Positions 11,003 through 21,102 of a stretch of DNA of 64,000 nucleotides are shown piece after piece (the stretch's first letter is position 1; each line of letters starts with the position of its first letter). The stretch covers positions 1 through 64,000 of the forward strand of contig JAYMGJ010000126.1 in the NCBI GenBank assembly GCA_037178675.1, written 5' to 3'. Source of the stretch: Scleroderma bovista (Eukaryota; Basidiomycota; Agaricomycetes; Boletales; Sclerodermataceae). The notes under the pieces are model-generated. The model did no database searches. It worked only from the letters and a program-made list of their open reading frames with translations, and was not told the origin of the DNA. The position numbers and the translations under genes were made by a program.

Positions 11003-12397
11003 ACCTCGTTGTTTACATACACATTTGTTGTTACCTAGCACTGTTTCTTATTTCCTACAAAGGTGTTTTCCTATGGACATGCAGAGCCATAATAGTAGAG
11101 AGGAAATGACTACATTCACAGTGTTTTATTTGTTACTGGTAGTAAAGATCGCGAAAGTGAATGCAAAGGCTGGGAGCGGTTTTTGGCTAATGTCGGGCAT
11201 TGACAATTGACAACCGTCGAAGGTGGTGGCCACATATGTGAGATCTAATCAGTTCCGGCAGGATTTAAGTCGAAGGCAACACTTAGGATGCATGTAATGA
11301 GCTTGGTTGCCGTGGAGCAAATAAACTTCAATGAAGCAATGGCAAGGAGCTGTAATTTGAAGTTGAGTGTTGAGCACAGACCCTACAATGGTAGTGCTTC
11401 TTGTCCGCAGGCATGAATTGAACACCATCAAGACCAAGAATCCCGGTGAAGTTGCACACAGATGCCATGACGATGGATGGAAGGAGGAGGAGGATAGCAC
11501 AACAATAAATACACGCAAGATCGTCAGCACCCTACGTCACAATGACTGATGATATCACTCACAGATGACTATTGAATGCACCGATGCGAAGATGAGACGG
11601 AAAGAAATGGACCACAACGAGGGGATGGAAGGAGGAAGATAGCACAACTATGAATGTATGCAAGATCGTCACCTACGTCACAATGACCAATGATTGATGA
11701 TATCACTCACAGGTGAGTAATAAACGCACTGACGCGAAGACGAGATGGAAAGAAATAGACTGTGAAGATGGATGGAAGGAGGAGGAGATATGACAGATGA
11801 AGTGAATGCAAGTACTGAGAGTCATTGAGACTAATGACAAAGATGATCACGTGCAGAAGGCCATACGTTGAAGTCTCGAGTCAATCAAAGTCCCTCTGTC
11901 GCACTAAGGTTCATCACCATACAATCTTCACCCCAGCCGAATGAAACGTGCACACCCCAGATTTGTCTTGTCACACAACTATAGAACATGTGGCATCAAC
12001 ATGCAGCAGGCGAGTGGCCAAGGGTGAGCGCTAGCTCTTGAGACCTCTGTCCCTTCTGTTTCAGTTCCTTCGTGCAGATGAGTCTAGGAAGCAACTCGGC
12101 CTGAAGATATGCCCCGATATGCCCCGATAGCCGTAGAGTCTTGACGCTCGAACAAAAGCCAGGAACAATGAATGGTGATTGTTATCTATTTTCACGATTG
12201 TTACCTCAGTTGTCTTATAGATGACTACGTCTTCACCTCAGCCGACATGTCATATGGACTCGGATTGATTTTTCTGAACAAGTGTTCGATCGATGGAACA
12301 TGCAGGTTTGGTGTGTACATGCAATATTAAAGCGAGCGGCCGGCGATGTGAGTTCTTGGGCTGTTTTAATTGTTCTTTTCACTCGCAATCCTTCGAG
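11003..12397. other. Intergenic region with tandem repeat, no gene seen
   Basis: No supportable gene lies between the kinase relic and the DUF6532-type gene. The main structure is the approximately 147-bp tandem repeat described separately. A short doublet of ATATGCCCCG occurs near 12,110-12,128. Confidence 0.5.
11472..11800. repeat. Tandem repeat, unit about 147-149 bp, about 2.2 copies
   Basis: The units begin with GGATGGAAGGAGGA-like sequence at about 11,472, 11,621 and 11,767. Each carries AAGATCGTC, CTACGTCACAATGAC, GATATCACTCACAG and a GACGGAAAGAAAT-like end. The third copy is truncated near 11,800. The units differ by substitutions and small indels. No ORF is conserved across the units. 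Confidence 0.75.
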
Positions 12398-15159
12398 ATG
12401 GCTGCATCCGACCCAAGGAAACAGTTTACTCAGACTGAAGATACATCGTTGGAAGGTTTTGACGCCTGCAAAAAACCAAGGAGGACAAATGCTGATCTCG
12501 GTGCGTAAAGGCATTTTTCTTATTTCTGGTGTTCACGTTGAGTTCCTTGCTTGACAGATGGCACTGACACCCAGACTGTACGCCGCTCCTCCAGGGCGAC
12601 TAAAGGGAGCGGCGGTCAAGTCACTCAGCTCCAAAATATTGAACGCATCCAGACAGAGCAGCCCGTTAATGCCAAAGCATCTCATACTACCCGGCTCGAA
12701 ATTGCCACCGCCAACGAACCATTGAATCCCATGGCCCCAACGAAGCCAAAGCCCTGCGTCAAGACATCTTCTGCTCATGTGTGACAGGTTAGTGGTCAAT
12801 CAGGCGCCGACTTGGTGTGCAATTCTTGGCATCCTCAAAAGTCTACGCACTGACAATAATGTCAGCCTAGTCAGAGCTTACAGGAACCTGCAACTCTCGA
12901 TGGAGCGCCTCCACCTACATATCAAGTGGCTATTCAAGGTTCTCGGTATGGCTTTCGTCTCGACTCAGAACAAAACGATACCAACGTGGTTTGTTTGGAC
13001 AGCTGCGCAACGTCACTGTCGCACACATCTGTCGCATCTTCTGTCGCTTTTACATCTCATGGAGGATCCGTTATCACTGCGTCCCGTGGAGGAACCGTGC
13101 CCCCAACGTCTCACAGAGGATCTACTGTTGCAAGCTTTCACGGGGGATCTGCTGTCCCAAGTTCTTGGCGGGGATCTGCTGCCCCAAGTTCTCATGTGGG
13201 ATCTGCTGCCCCAAGTTCTCGCATGGGATCTGCTGTCCCAAGTTCTCGCGGGGGATCTGTTGTCCCAAGTTCTCGCGGGGGACCTACTCCACCAAGTTCT
13301 CAGAGCGGGTCTGTTCCAGTCTCTCGCAGCACATCCGCTGGCAAAGTCTCTGGTTTGCGAAATGAATCGTTAACGGCTGATGGCGCACTCCCTATGTCAC
13401 AGTATTCGTTGGGTCTACCCCTGATGACAATGCACGTCCCCCAGGAGCGTCCCATTTCCCCTGCACCGCCTTCAGTCGGATATAATTCAGACGAGCAGGA
13501 AAGCCAGCTACTGGACAAGTACTACCGTGGACGTGCAACAATCAATGATGATGACTTTCCTTTTGAAAGTACCCAGTGCCCACGGTTCAGTGATGGTATC
13601 ATAAGTATTCACTATGGCTCTCCCCTTTTCCCCTCCGCTATCTGATATTTGACTGAGCAGGATCCTGACATTGATGAAGTATCTCCCAATGAAGATGACA
13701 GAGCGGTGGCGAGCTTGATTTGAAATCATTGGCACACAGGTGGGCAATTGGCCATGATCAAGTTACTCACACCTACCCCACCTCATCCTGTAGAATGTCA
13801 TTCACAACAGCCACACAACTCTTATCATTTTCCTGACCGTAGTGTCCCTTCCCCCCCAATTGGTAAGCAGTACTGTTTACATAGAATGTTGCTAACTTTA
13901 TTTGGTCAGATCCTATACTACTTGCGGAGGATGTGCGCACCCAAACCGATGTGGTCGAGGAGCACCACTGCTGAAATCGTTTCCCTTGCGCTCCAGATCC
14001 TCAACAACTATGTGACATTCAACAACGACACTATCCCGACCGTTCTTCAGTTCCACGTGATGCGCTGAATGTTTCATCTTCTAACATAGAACGCGCTGCC
14101 CAAGATGTTGTGGAACAAGGGCCGATCCCGCCTGGTGAACTAAGTGGTCCCGCAACGAAATTCCGCTCGTATCCTTACAAATTCCACGAAGTTATCAAGC
14201 AAGCCAAGCACATTGTGGCAGTGCTACAGATCCCTTCCCCAGCCGAGCGTGGTTCATAGACGAGAAGAGCACTGTTTATATCACCGAAGTGATTGCTGAA
14301 CAGGAGGAAAAGGGCATCGTCATTCCGCCCAGTGAGCATTGTGCTGCTTCAATGAACTGCACTTCCTGACGACAGACAGGATACTGGCCACAGTATCGCC
14401 AAGAACTCGGCACTCTGGTTTGTTTTTTCACTTTCTTATCACCCGCACTCATATTTGACAGCTCTGGGAGGCGCTGGGGACGTGGCGATCAACCCTCAAA
14501 ACCAAGGCTCGTGAATATGTCATTCGGCACTATCCTTTGGGCGGCCATCGATCGGGTGAAGAAAACTTGGCAACCGCGCAAGCGCTCGTCCGTGGTGCAA
14601 TGTTTGTTAGAGACGGTGTCGACGCAGACGTCTGTCCTCCTATGTTTCACATCACATGCACTAACTAAGATTTATTTTACAGGGAATATGGCATCTCTGG
14701 CTCTGGCCGGTCTAATTGTGGAATTTTTCTACACCGGATCCTCTGCACTCCGCGCTCTTTTTCCGGAAATGTTTTCCCGGGAGGTCCCAAAGACCGTTGT
14801 TTGCCTCGCCGCAACAGCAGTATGTTCCAATTTATTTACTTAGCAAATGCTTATGCGATTTTGGCAGTTACGAGCTGCTATTGACAAGTATATGGTCACG
14901 GGAGTTCGACAGGACCGCCATTTTGAATCCGGCACTTACTCGCAAGTCTTCATGCAGCTCATGGGCATGCAAGCCAGAATTGATGCCAATCCCAAGCATG
15001 CCACAATGACTCGTGCGCTTAGGGTTGGTTGGGCAACTACTGGGAGGTGAGTACTTATGTTTTCCCGCTGCATCGCCTCATTTATTGTGCAGTGCCTTGC
15101 TTGATGATGGCAATATGATTATTGGTGACGAGGATGATTTTGGCATAGTTCTCGATTAG
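12398..15159 (+). CDS. DUF6532-type protein with internal 9-residue repeats
   Basis: The proposed ATG is 12,398; exon 1 ends at 12,500 and exon 2 starts at 12,558 in phase (DLDGTDTQTVRRSSRATKG). A middle exon (about 12,860-13,600) contains Ser/Gly/Pro repeats. The C-terminal exons resemble the DUF6532 domain found in many Agaricomycete genes: KFRSYPYKFHEVIKQAKHI (about 14,160), WRSTLKTKAREYVIRHY (about 14,483), ALAGLIVEFFYTGSSAL with a LFPEMF segment (about 14,700), then DKYMVTGVRQDRHFESGTYS (about 14,883). The last exon starts after an intron at about 15,047 and ends with an acidic tail at TAG 15,157-15,159. Introns with good borders include 14,631-14,682 and 14,821-14,867. Borders between 12,780 and 14,090 were not all resolved. 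Function is unknown; such genes are often repeated and associated with transposons. Confidence 0.68.
13119..13312 (+). repeat. Coding 27-bp minisatellite (9-residue units)
   Basis: At least five nearly identical 27-bp units of the type GGGATCTGCTGTCCCAAGTT plus 7 variable bases lie inside the DUF6532-type gene, with more diverged units on both sides (about 13,060-13,330). Each encodes a Gly-Ser-Ala-x-Pro-Ser-Ser unit followed by two variable residues. The unit length is a multiple of three, so gain or loss of units keeps the reading frame. Confidence 0.85.
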
Positions 15160-15982
15160 GATTAGCGCGGATCTTTTGTTGCACTGTTTTATCCGAATCA
15201 TTTGTTTGTAGTAATATGATATTCTGTGCAATATCATACATGGTTTTACACTTCTGTGCAGCCTGTGTGGTTTTCTTGGCAATGACTGTACAGTATAGGT
15301 GCATGCTATCAAACCACCACTATACAGTACTAAAGTGAGAATGATTGGCTTGTACTACAACCCTCTAGAGCTCTGTAATGGTAGGTACCTTTCTGTGGAG
15401 TCTGTGACTCTGTACAAGTCTGTGTAATGTCTGTACAGAAGAGGGCTGTTTTGCTGATGCAGAGGGGGATAGCAGTCTAAACCAATACAGCCAGGTTATC
15501 AGACATAATAGCATATTCTGTCGGATTGCATCAATTGCTTCGATGATAACTCAATTGTATGCAGTTCTCAAGAAAATTTAGTTTCAGTGATGACCTCAGT
15601 ATGACAAATGCTCATTCACCGACATTGTAGGATCTCTCCACCCTCTGGGTTGTAAAATTGAACCTTTCGAAACATTCTGTCCTCTTCAGTGGCAGTAATA
15701 TATCCAGCTGTGCAGCAGGATGCACCCAGACGCCATTTGTGGACCTATGTACTCAATGGGTTTATATATCTTTGTCGACTGTGAAAGCTTACCCATCTAA
15801 CATTATAGCTCATCTCCAAAGAGTCCTACCTGGAACATACCACTAGGAGCCTATGCCTGTTCTTTTCAGCAATACATGACCAATCAGCCACACTGAAATA
15901 CCTGGCATACCTGCACCTTACGACTGCGACAGGAATGAAGTTGTCGATGTACATAGAGCCCACTCCCCCCCATGCCATGTAA
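15160..15982. repeat. Intergenic, with a fragment of the 2.8 kb repeat family
   Basis: No gene is seen. Around 15,400-15,530 lies a fragment with TCTGTACAGAAGAGGGCTG, GGCTGTTTTGCTGAT and TTATCAGACATAATAGCATA, matching in diverged form the repeat at 2849-2915 and the end motif of the mirrored-arm elements. Confidence 0.5.
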
Positions 15983-16390
15983 GTGCTTGTGATTCACTCC
16001 AGCACCATTGCTTACCTATGTACTAAGTGCACAACAATGTTAGCCAAGTCATTTCTCTGCCTCGGACCTCCACCCATGCCGATACGGTTGACTCTCACGA
16101 CATTCATGGAAACTGGGCCTAAGTTATATGCTTGTCAAATGTCTGGGAGTAACGCATGTACGATTCCCCTTGAGGGGAATGTCCGCGTGCACCTCTGCCA
16201 GCATGGGTACAAACATAAAGAGAGCTCAATGATTTTCTGCCCCTGGCTGGGATGCAAAAAAGAAGTTCAGTTTGTGAACCTGCCTCGCCATGTGCAGTCA
16301 ACTCATTTGGGGGTAAAATTCCAATGTGCGCAATGTGGGAAAATGTTCACCAGGGCAAAAGGCATGACAATTCATTCCATGAATTGCCAG
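15983..16390 (+). CDS. C2H2 zinc-finger protein, paralogue 1 (ends uncertain)
   Basis: The open frame contains three Cys/His modules in the same order as the two other paralogues in this window: a first module with spaced Cys and a HLCQHGYKH end, CPWLGCKKEVQFVNLPRHVQ with STH, and FQCAQCGKMFTRAKGM ending in His and Cys. The signature LxGVKFxCxQCGKxFTR is shared by all three. The 5' exon could not be matched to the conserved QD...EW segment of the others, and after about 16,390 a likely donor (CAG|GTGTAC) begins sequence without similarity. This copy may have a different last exon or be decayed. A nucleic-acid-binding role is expected from the family; the target is unknown. Confidence 0.6.
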
Positions 16391-16984
16391 GTGTACTCTG
16401 TACTTATAACGGAACAAGTTAACAATGTGTATCAAATTTGTGTTATCATATTAGATATTTTCTTTTGGCCAGAATCCTACACTTGGCAGGTTGTCATATT
16501 TTTTTCTTGCTTTGATCGCATGTTTTTTCCGTTTCAAATCCTGGGGATCGTGCAAAATATACTAGTAGTGTGATTACAGGACCTTTTGTATTTACAAGTC
16601 TGCAAGTATTAGTAGCCTTCACTGAGGCCAGACTTCTTCGCCGCCTACTAGGAAATGTGACCACACTGCAATGTCTGATATGGTTCCAGCGCTCGGCGTA
16701 CCAGATATGCAGCATTTTTTAAAAGCCTTCATTTCCTCCACTTCGTGCTTAGTATTTCGACAGCACCAGATGGAAACAACGGCTAGAAGAGTATGGGGAA
16801 GTCCTGCACTGCGTGCAAGCAAATATGCACCCACCATGAACGACTAGCCAGCAGTAAATGGGCTGTCACCTGTCGAGGGCCTAAACCACATCTAATGTAG
16901 CTGTCACCAATAGTAGGCAACTTGTCCATCAATGTGGAAGTTTGTTAGAACGCTAGCGCATATAATGACTTTGTGATCGTGCTT

Positions 16985-17190
16985 AGCACTCGAAATGCCG
17001 CCTGCATCGGCAGAACCCTTGCTTGCTGCACTTTGGATTGCTTAAGTTGATTACCTAATGAAGGGCGAATTTTATATTTCTCACGCTCGTCCAGAAAAGG
17101 GAACATTTTCCAAACCGGCAGGTTCTCACGATTTAACGAACTCCCAGAACCCTTGCTTTGCAAGCAAGGGAATTTACAGGATGCCATAGT
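16985..17190. repeat. Hairpin-ended repeat, copy without SINE
   Basis: This begins with ACTCGAAATGCCGCCTGC and TCGGCAGAACCCTTGCT and ends with CCCAGAACCCTTGCTTTGC, forming the hairpin CCCTTGCTT-TGC-AAGCAAGGG at about 17,151-17,171. The same two ends occur at 33,890-33,930 and 34,675-34,710, where a 609-bp insertion lies between them. The nature of the repeat itself is unknown. Confidence 0.6.
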
Positions 17191-18390
17191 GATCGCGAAC
17201 TACTATGCTTTGAAAGCAACGCACGTACGAGTTCTCTGGTGAAAATTTCGGGGGTGAGCACGGAGACCCCCGGTAGAAGACAGCGCCGATTGCCCTTAGG
17301 GAACTGTGTTGACAACCCCATCAATTGTCAAATCCTCAGCATAAAGAGACCTGAGGAGTACTTCTTGGCTTCCTCCGCTGTCATTTTTCCCTTCTGAGTC
17401 TTTTCTACGTCAGCCAAGTGCTGTCGTGAATTGTATCGTTGCGACTCGACCGGCGTCTCTCCACAAGTTCAAAAGAATGGTTTCTCTCAGGGCCGGCTTT
17501 GGAAGACTACATCCTTGATCGCCACTGACTTCTTGCCGACATTCGGTTGATCGTGTGTTTCGAACGCGAGTCCGAAAGGAATTGATAGTTAACAAGCGAT
17601 AGTTAAGAATCCTCATTGGCACGAGGTCCATGATGATGTGGAGCAACACTAACGCCTGTATTTTGTTTGGCTGGTCATGTGTCTGTGGTGCTAGTGTAGA
17701 TCTAGTCTTACTACTGACATTCGTGACAGGAGTCCGTTATCAATGTGCTTGGGTGGCATTTAGTTGCTTGGCCCTCCTTGCATTAGAGATGGGTCTTTTG
17801 TTACCATACAAACACTTGAAGGAACTGGAATGACCATGAAGAAAGTTACAATTTAATTGATTTCTCGGTCCATGGGATTCCGGCCTTATCCTAGATGTTA
17901 CTATGGGTGATTGTACCTACAATGTTAGTGAAATGAAAAGGCGATGTTTGTTGTAGTATTATTGAAACAGTACCTTTTTAAAATTTTTACCTTGACCTTG
18001 GCATAACGACTAAAACCACTGAATTATGGAAGTTGATTGGATGATCCATGGGCATATACAACCATGGTTTGGTTTCTGTTATGAGTATTACATAGAGACT
18101 TTGCGTCTACACCAACTTTCAACATTGGGTGATTCAGAATATCGAATCAAGCAGTGCAGATTGAGCAGCTGCCTGTTTGGCATCAGCACAGCTGCGGGGT
18201 TATCATGCCATTCCGCTTATCCTAGCGTGATCAGGTCCAATCGCCACTGAAGGAATTATAACATGCACAGGGCGCGTGGGCTCGGGTATGGGTATTTTAC
18301 CCAAGTTGCATAATCGATCTCTGAGCAGGGACGAATTAACAGTTTCAAAGGTTCGAGAATCTCATCACTCTATGCGCCGTGAATCTCTCC

Positions 18391-18415
18391 CCCGAAGCCA
18401 GAGGCTTCGGGGGAA
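18391..18415. repeat. Perfect hairpin, 11-bp stem
   Basis: CCCCCGAAGCC, a 3-base loop and GGCTTCGGGGG form a perfect GC-rich stem. It lies about 650 bp upstream of the hydrophobin gene with no ORF directly upstream to terminate. A similar GC-rich hairpin (CTACCCCCC-GAA-GGGGGGTAG) lies at about 19,707-19,727, downstream of the same gene. Confidence 0.7.
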
Positions 18416-18982
18416 CCCCCCAACACATTCCAAGCCCCGGGTACTTGCCAAGCTTGGATGTCCGCGTTAAGAGCGCAACCAGATCGTCTGATGGGACCTT
18501 GGCCTGGTACCATAGACTTATGGGGTTCTTAAAAGGAAAACTCGGGGGATAGAATGTCAGTTCAACGTAAATCACTCCTTTATTTACTGTGGTCACAGGT
18601 CAGACAGCAGGCGGAAATTAGCATGCCGGAATGTGTGACTACTGTGCTGACCTTCAGGGGCCATCTATCATCCACATGTTGGTAGCATCTGCCCACTAGG
18701 CCTGACTTCCACTATGGATGAAGAAATTGCGTCTCTGAGGACATGAGAGGAGTCGTGTTGGTATCCTTTCGGGTTGAGTGTTTCTCTTGCCTCAATACTT
18801 GAAGAACTCGAGGAACTGGAATGATCGAAGAAAGTAAAGATCGAGGAAATGAAGGTACCTGATCACAGTCACGTAGGCTAGGCTCCCCTAACATCCATCA
18901 TCCTACAGAAAACTTGGCGGTTCGTAAACATTACTCCAAAAATGATAGCCAAACAAAGATGCACTCACGTTCGTCCACGGGG

Positions 18983-18989
18983 TATAAAA
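18983..18989 (+). promoter_or_regulatory. TATA box of the hydrophobin gene
   Basis: TATAAAA lies 83 bp upstream of the hydrophobin ATG, a usual spacing for a strongly expressed fungal gene. Confidence 0.65.
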
Positions 18990-19065
18990 TCCCCACTGAC
19001 TAGACCAAGCTCTCAAAAAAAGCATCCCAGTTTTAGCTTGTGCTCCAATCTACAACTCAGCGAAA

Positions 19066-19540
19066 ATGTTCATCCGAGCATCTACTCTCCTCTTGCCGGT
19101 TCTTGCCCTCTCTTCCGTCGTCGCGGCTGCCCCAGAGCCCATCGCAGCACGCACTGAGAGCAGTTGTAGCAATGGTACTCTACAATGCTGCACATCGACC
19201 TTCAATGTAAGTTAGCATGCTTCGCCTCTTCCTGAGATTACTGTTTACCAACGTATTTTTCATTCGTAGGCTACCCAAACCAATCTCAATCTGCTCCAGG
19301 GCCTCCTGGGGGTTGTCGCCAACATTCCCGTCGTGGGCCCTCTCTTGGCGATCAATTGCTCTCCCATCACTGGCTTAGGCCTTGGCACTGGTGCCAACTG
19401 CGCCCAGCAAACTGTCTGCTGCCAGAACGCTCAGTTCGTAAGTGGCTCATACGTAACGAAGCCAGAGCACTCTCACCTGATGTATTACACAGAACGGTCT
19501 TATCAATGTTGGTTGCACCAATATCAACCTTGGCTTGTGA
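19066..19540 (+). CDS. Class I hydrophobin, 118 residues (3 exons)
   Basis: Exons 19,066-19,206, 19,270-19,437 and 19,493-19,540 (GT-AG introns of 63 and 55 bp) give 357 nt. The protein starts with a signal peptide (MFIRASTLLLPVLALSSVVA, cut near AAAPEP) and has all eight hydrophobin cysteines with spacing C-6-CC-34-C-13-C-5-CC-12-C, as expected for class I. Hydrophobins are secreted and self-assemble into amphipathic films on aerial hyphae, fruiting bodies or host contact surfaces. A TATA box lies 83 bp upstream. The gene stands alone between repeat tracts, with GC-rich hairpins on both sides. Intron positions near the third and seventh or eighth Cys regions are common in the family. The intron borders are clean and no defect is visible. 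Confidence 0.95.
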
Positions 19541-19699
19541 AGTGAACAGGCGCGCGATCAAGTACCATGGCAGTAAAAAAGTCTTGAGGTTGAATCGTAC
19601 TAGTATTGCTATAAAAACCGTTGTGGTGAATCAAGAGGCTACGAGTGAATGCGAGTGGTTGTTCCAAATTTTGTATTTGGCTACGTGTGGCTCCAATGT

Positions 19700-20230
19700 G
19701 CCCAGACTACCCCCCGAAGGGGGGTAGTGTATAGTCTGTGTGCGAAGGGAGGTATCCCGGGCGATCAAATCTGTTTGTCGTGTCCGTCGGACGCCCCTCT
19801 CCTAAGATCGGGGCCGCGTACAGTACACACAGGGACAGGTAAAGGGGCGGGTTTGGGCGTGCGGTTTCGAGCCTGCGAAAGCTCTCGTCAGGGGGCTTAA
19901 ACCGCTACCCCGACCGCCGCCCTTCCGGGGCTGTTTACTAGGTGAACTACCATCTACCACATACGAGGGGAGTAGGCCGAAGCGTGTGAGCTGGCAGCGA
20001 CCCGACGCAAGGATGGTCTGAAAAACTGGGTGAAGGCGGGTGGGGACAAGGAGGCTTCTTTGTCAGCGAAGCCAGCAGCGCTCGAGGCTGTTCCCACAGG
20101 CCAGCCGGGCGAGAACGTCCCTTTCGGGAGCGCGCCAGCACTTTTCTCATCCCCGTGCAGCACCACACTGGTACTAGCCAGTGTGGATCCTCTCTTGCCA
20201 TACCGCTGAGGGTATCCGACGAGTGGCACA
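19700..20230 (-). repeat. GC-rich SINE-like repeat with tRNA-like head
   Basis: Read on the minus strand, a tRNA-like stretch at about 19,925-19,850 has box-A-like GGGTAGCGGTTTAAGC and box-B-like GGCTCGAAACC, resembling the head of the SINE-like element at 33,942. It ends near the stable hairpin CTACCCCCC-GAA-GGGGGGTAG (19,707-19,727). The GC-rich sequence up to 20,230 may be a second unit or an adjoining repeat. ORFs read through it on the minus strand are not recognised. Borders are uncertain. Confidence 0.4.
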
Positions 20231-20492
20231 GATCACATTTTATACCAACAAACCATGCCAGCTGGAACCGGCTTTAGTGCACCGGTCGCCAGTTTATGAG
20301 CCTGCCAGTACTACATAGAATATCGGCGTGCTGCCATCCAGCAAGATGGCGTTCAAAACAACATAACAGAACAATGGAAAAAATGACACAAGCTTTCAAA
20401 TAATAAGGGCTGATATCCAACTATAGTCCATAAAGATGCCCTCGGAAAAGTCCCAGACTCATTGATAACCTACAAACTTATTTCCCTTGCAC

Positions 20493-21102
20493 TCAAGAGT
20501 CTCCTGTACACCTCCTCATGTGCCTCACCAACCCTTCCTCCCTTGTCAGTGTCTTACCACATTGCTCGCAACGGAACCTCACACCCAAATGTGTTGATCG
20601 AATGTGTCGTGGAACACTCATATACTGAAGTTGCGCCGTGCAGCCTTGCCAAGGGCACGAGATAATTGAGCACTCTTCGTGCCTATGGCCATGGAAGCGG
20701 AGATGCGCCCGAATTGACTGAATGCTCTCTCCAAGGAGGGCACCGCATGGAGGACCCGACAGTAGACAGGTGTGATAGGTCGGGCCGGATTGTTCTGTTT
20801 CCCCCTCGATGGATGGCACTTCGATCAAGAGTGGTGCGGGATGTCCATCCTGACTTATAGACGTAGCGGTGGTACCGAAGTCTTGGTACACTATGATAGA
20901 TGTCAGTCCCCAAGTCGGGTAGCAGATACAAATCCACAGTCATACGCAGGTCAGGAAGCGGAGATGCTGCTGTCATAGGAAGTGGTGCATTCCATTCGTT
21001 GTTCATGAAGTCATCTTGGGTGGGCGCCATATATGGGGTTGACCATGAAGTTGTTCGTTGTAATAGGCCAGATAGACCATGGTCAGTTTGAGATTGCTGC
21101 AT
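20493..21102 (-). CDS. C2H2 zinc-finger protein, paralogue 2, 184 residues
   Basis: Exon 1 (21,102-20,946) and exon 2 (20,890-20,493) are joined over a 55-bp GT-AG intron in phase 1. The N-terminal part contains STPYMAPTQDDFMNNEW, which aligns with THMVPIQDVLDNIEW of paralogue 3, and the intron sits at the same place in both. The C-terminal half has three Cys/His modules: CLLSGPPCG with HLRFHGHRH, CPWQGCTAQLQYMSVPRHIR with STH, and FRCEQCGKTLTREEGL with HMRRC. The last finger is of C2HC form. These are probably nucleic-acid-binding proteins of a lineage-specific family; targets are unknown. No transposase signature is present. Confidence 0.75.

Larger units (their letters stand above)
16391..18982. 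other. Intergenic, repeats only
   Basis: Apart from the hairpin-ended repeat at 16,985-17,190 and the hairpin at 18,391, no gene is supported. One plus-strand ORF (17,630-17,833) is hydrophobic but has no recognised family. Confidence 0.4.

Noticed and set aside
11472..11800. CRISPR-like array
   Set aside because: The units are contiguous 147-bp tandem copies without spacers, and the genome is fungal.
17630..17833. Hydrophobic 67-residue ORF as a small membrane protein
   Set aside because: No family match or conserved neighbour; could be a chance ORF in repeat-rich DNA.
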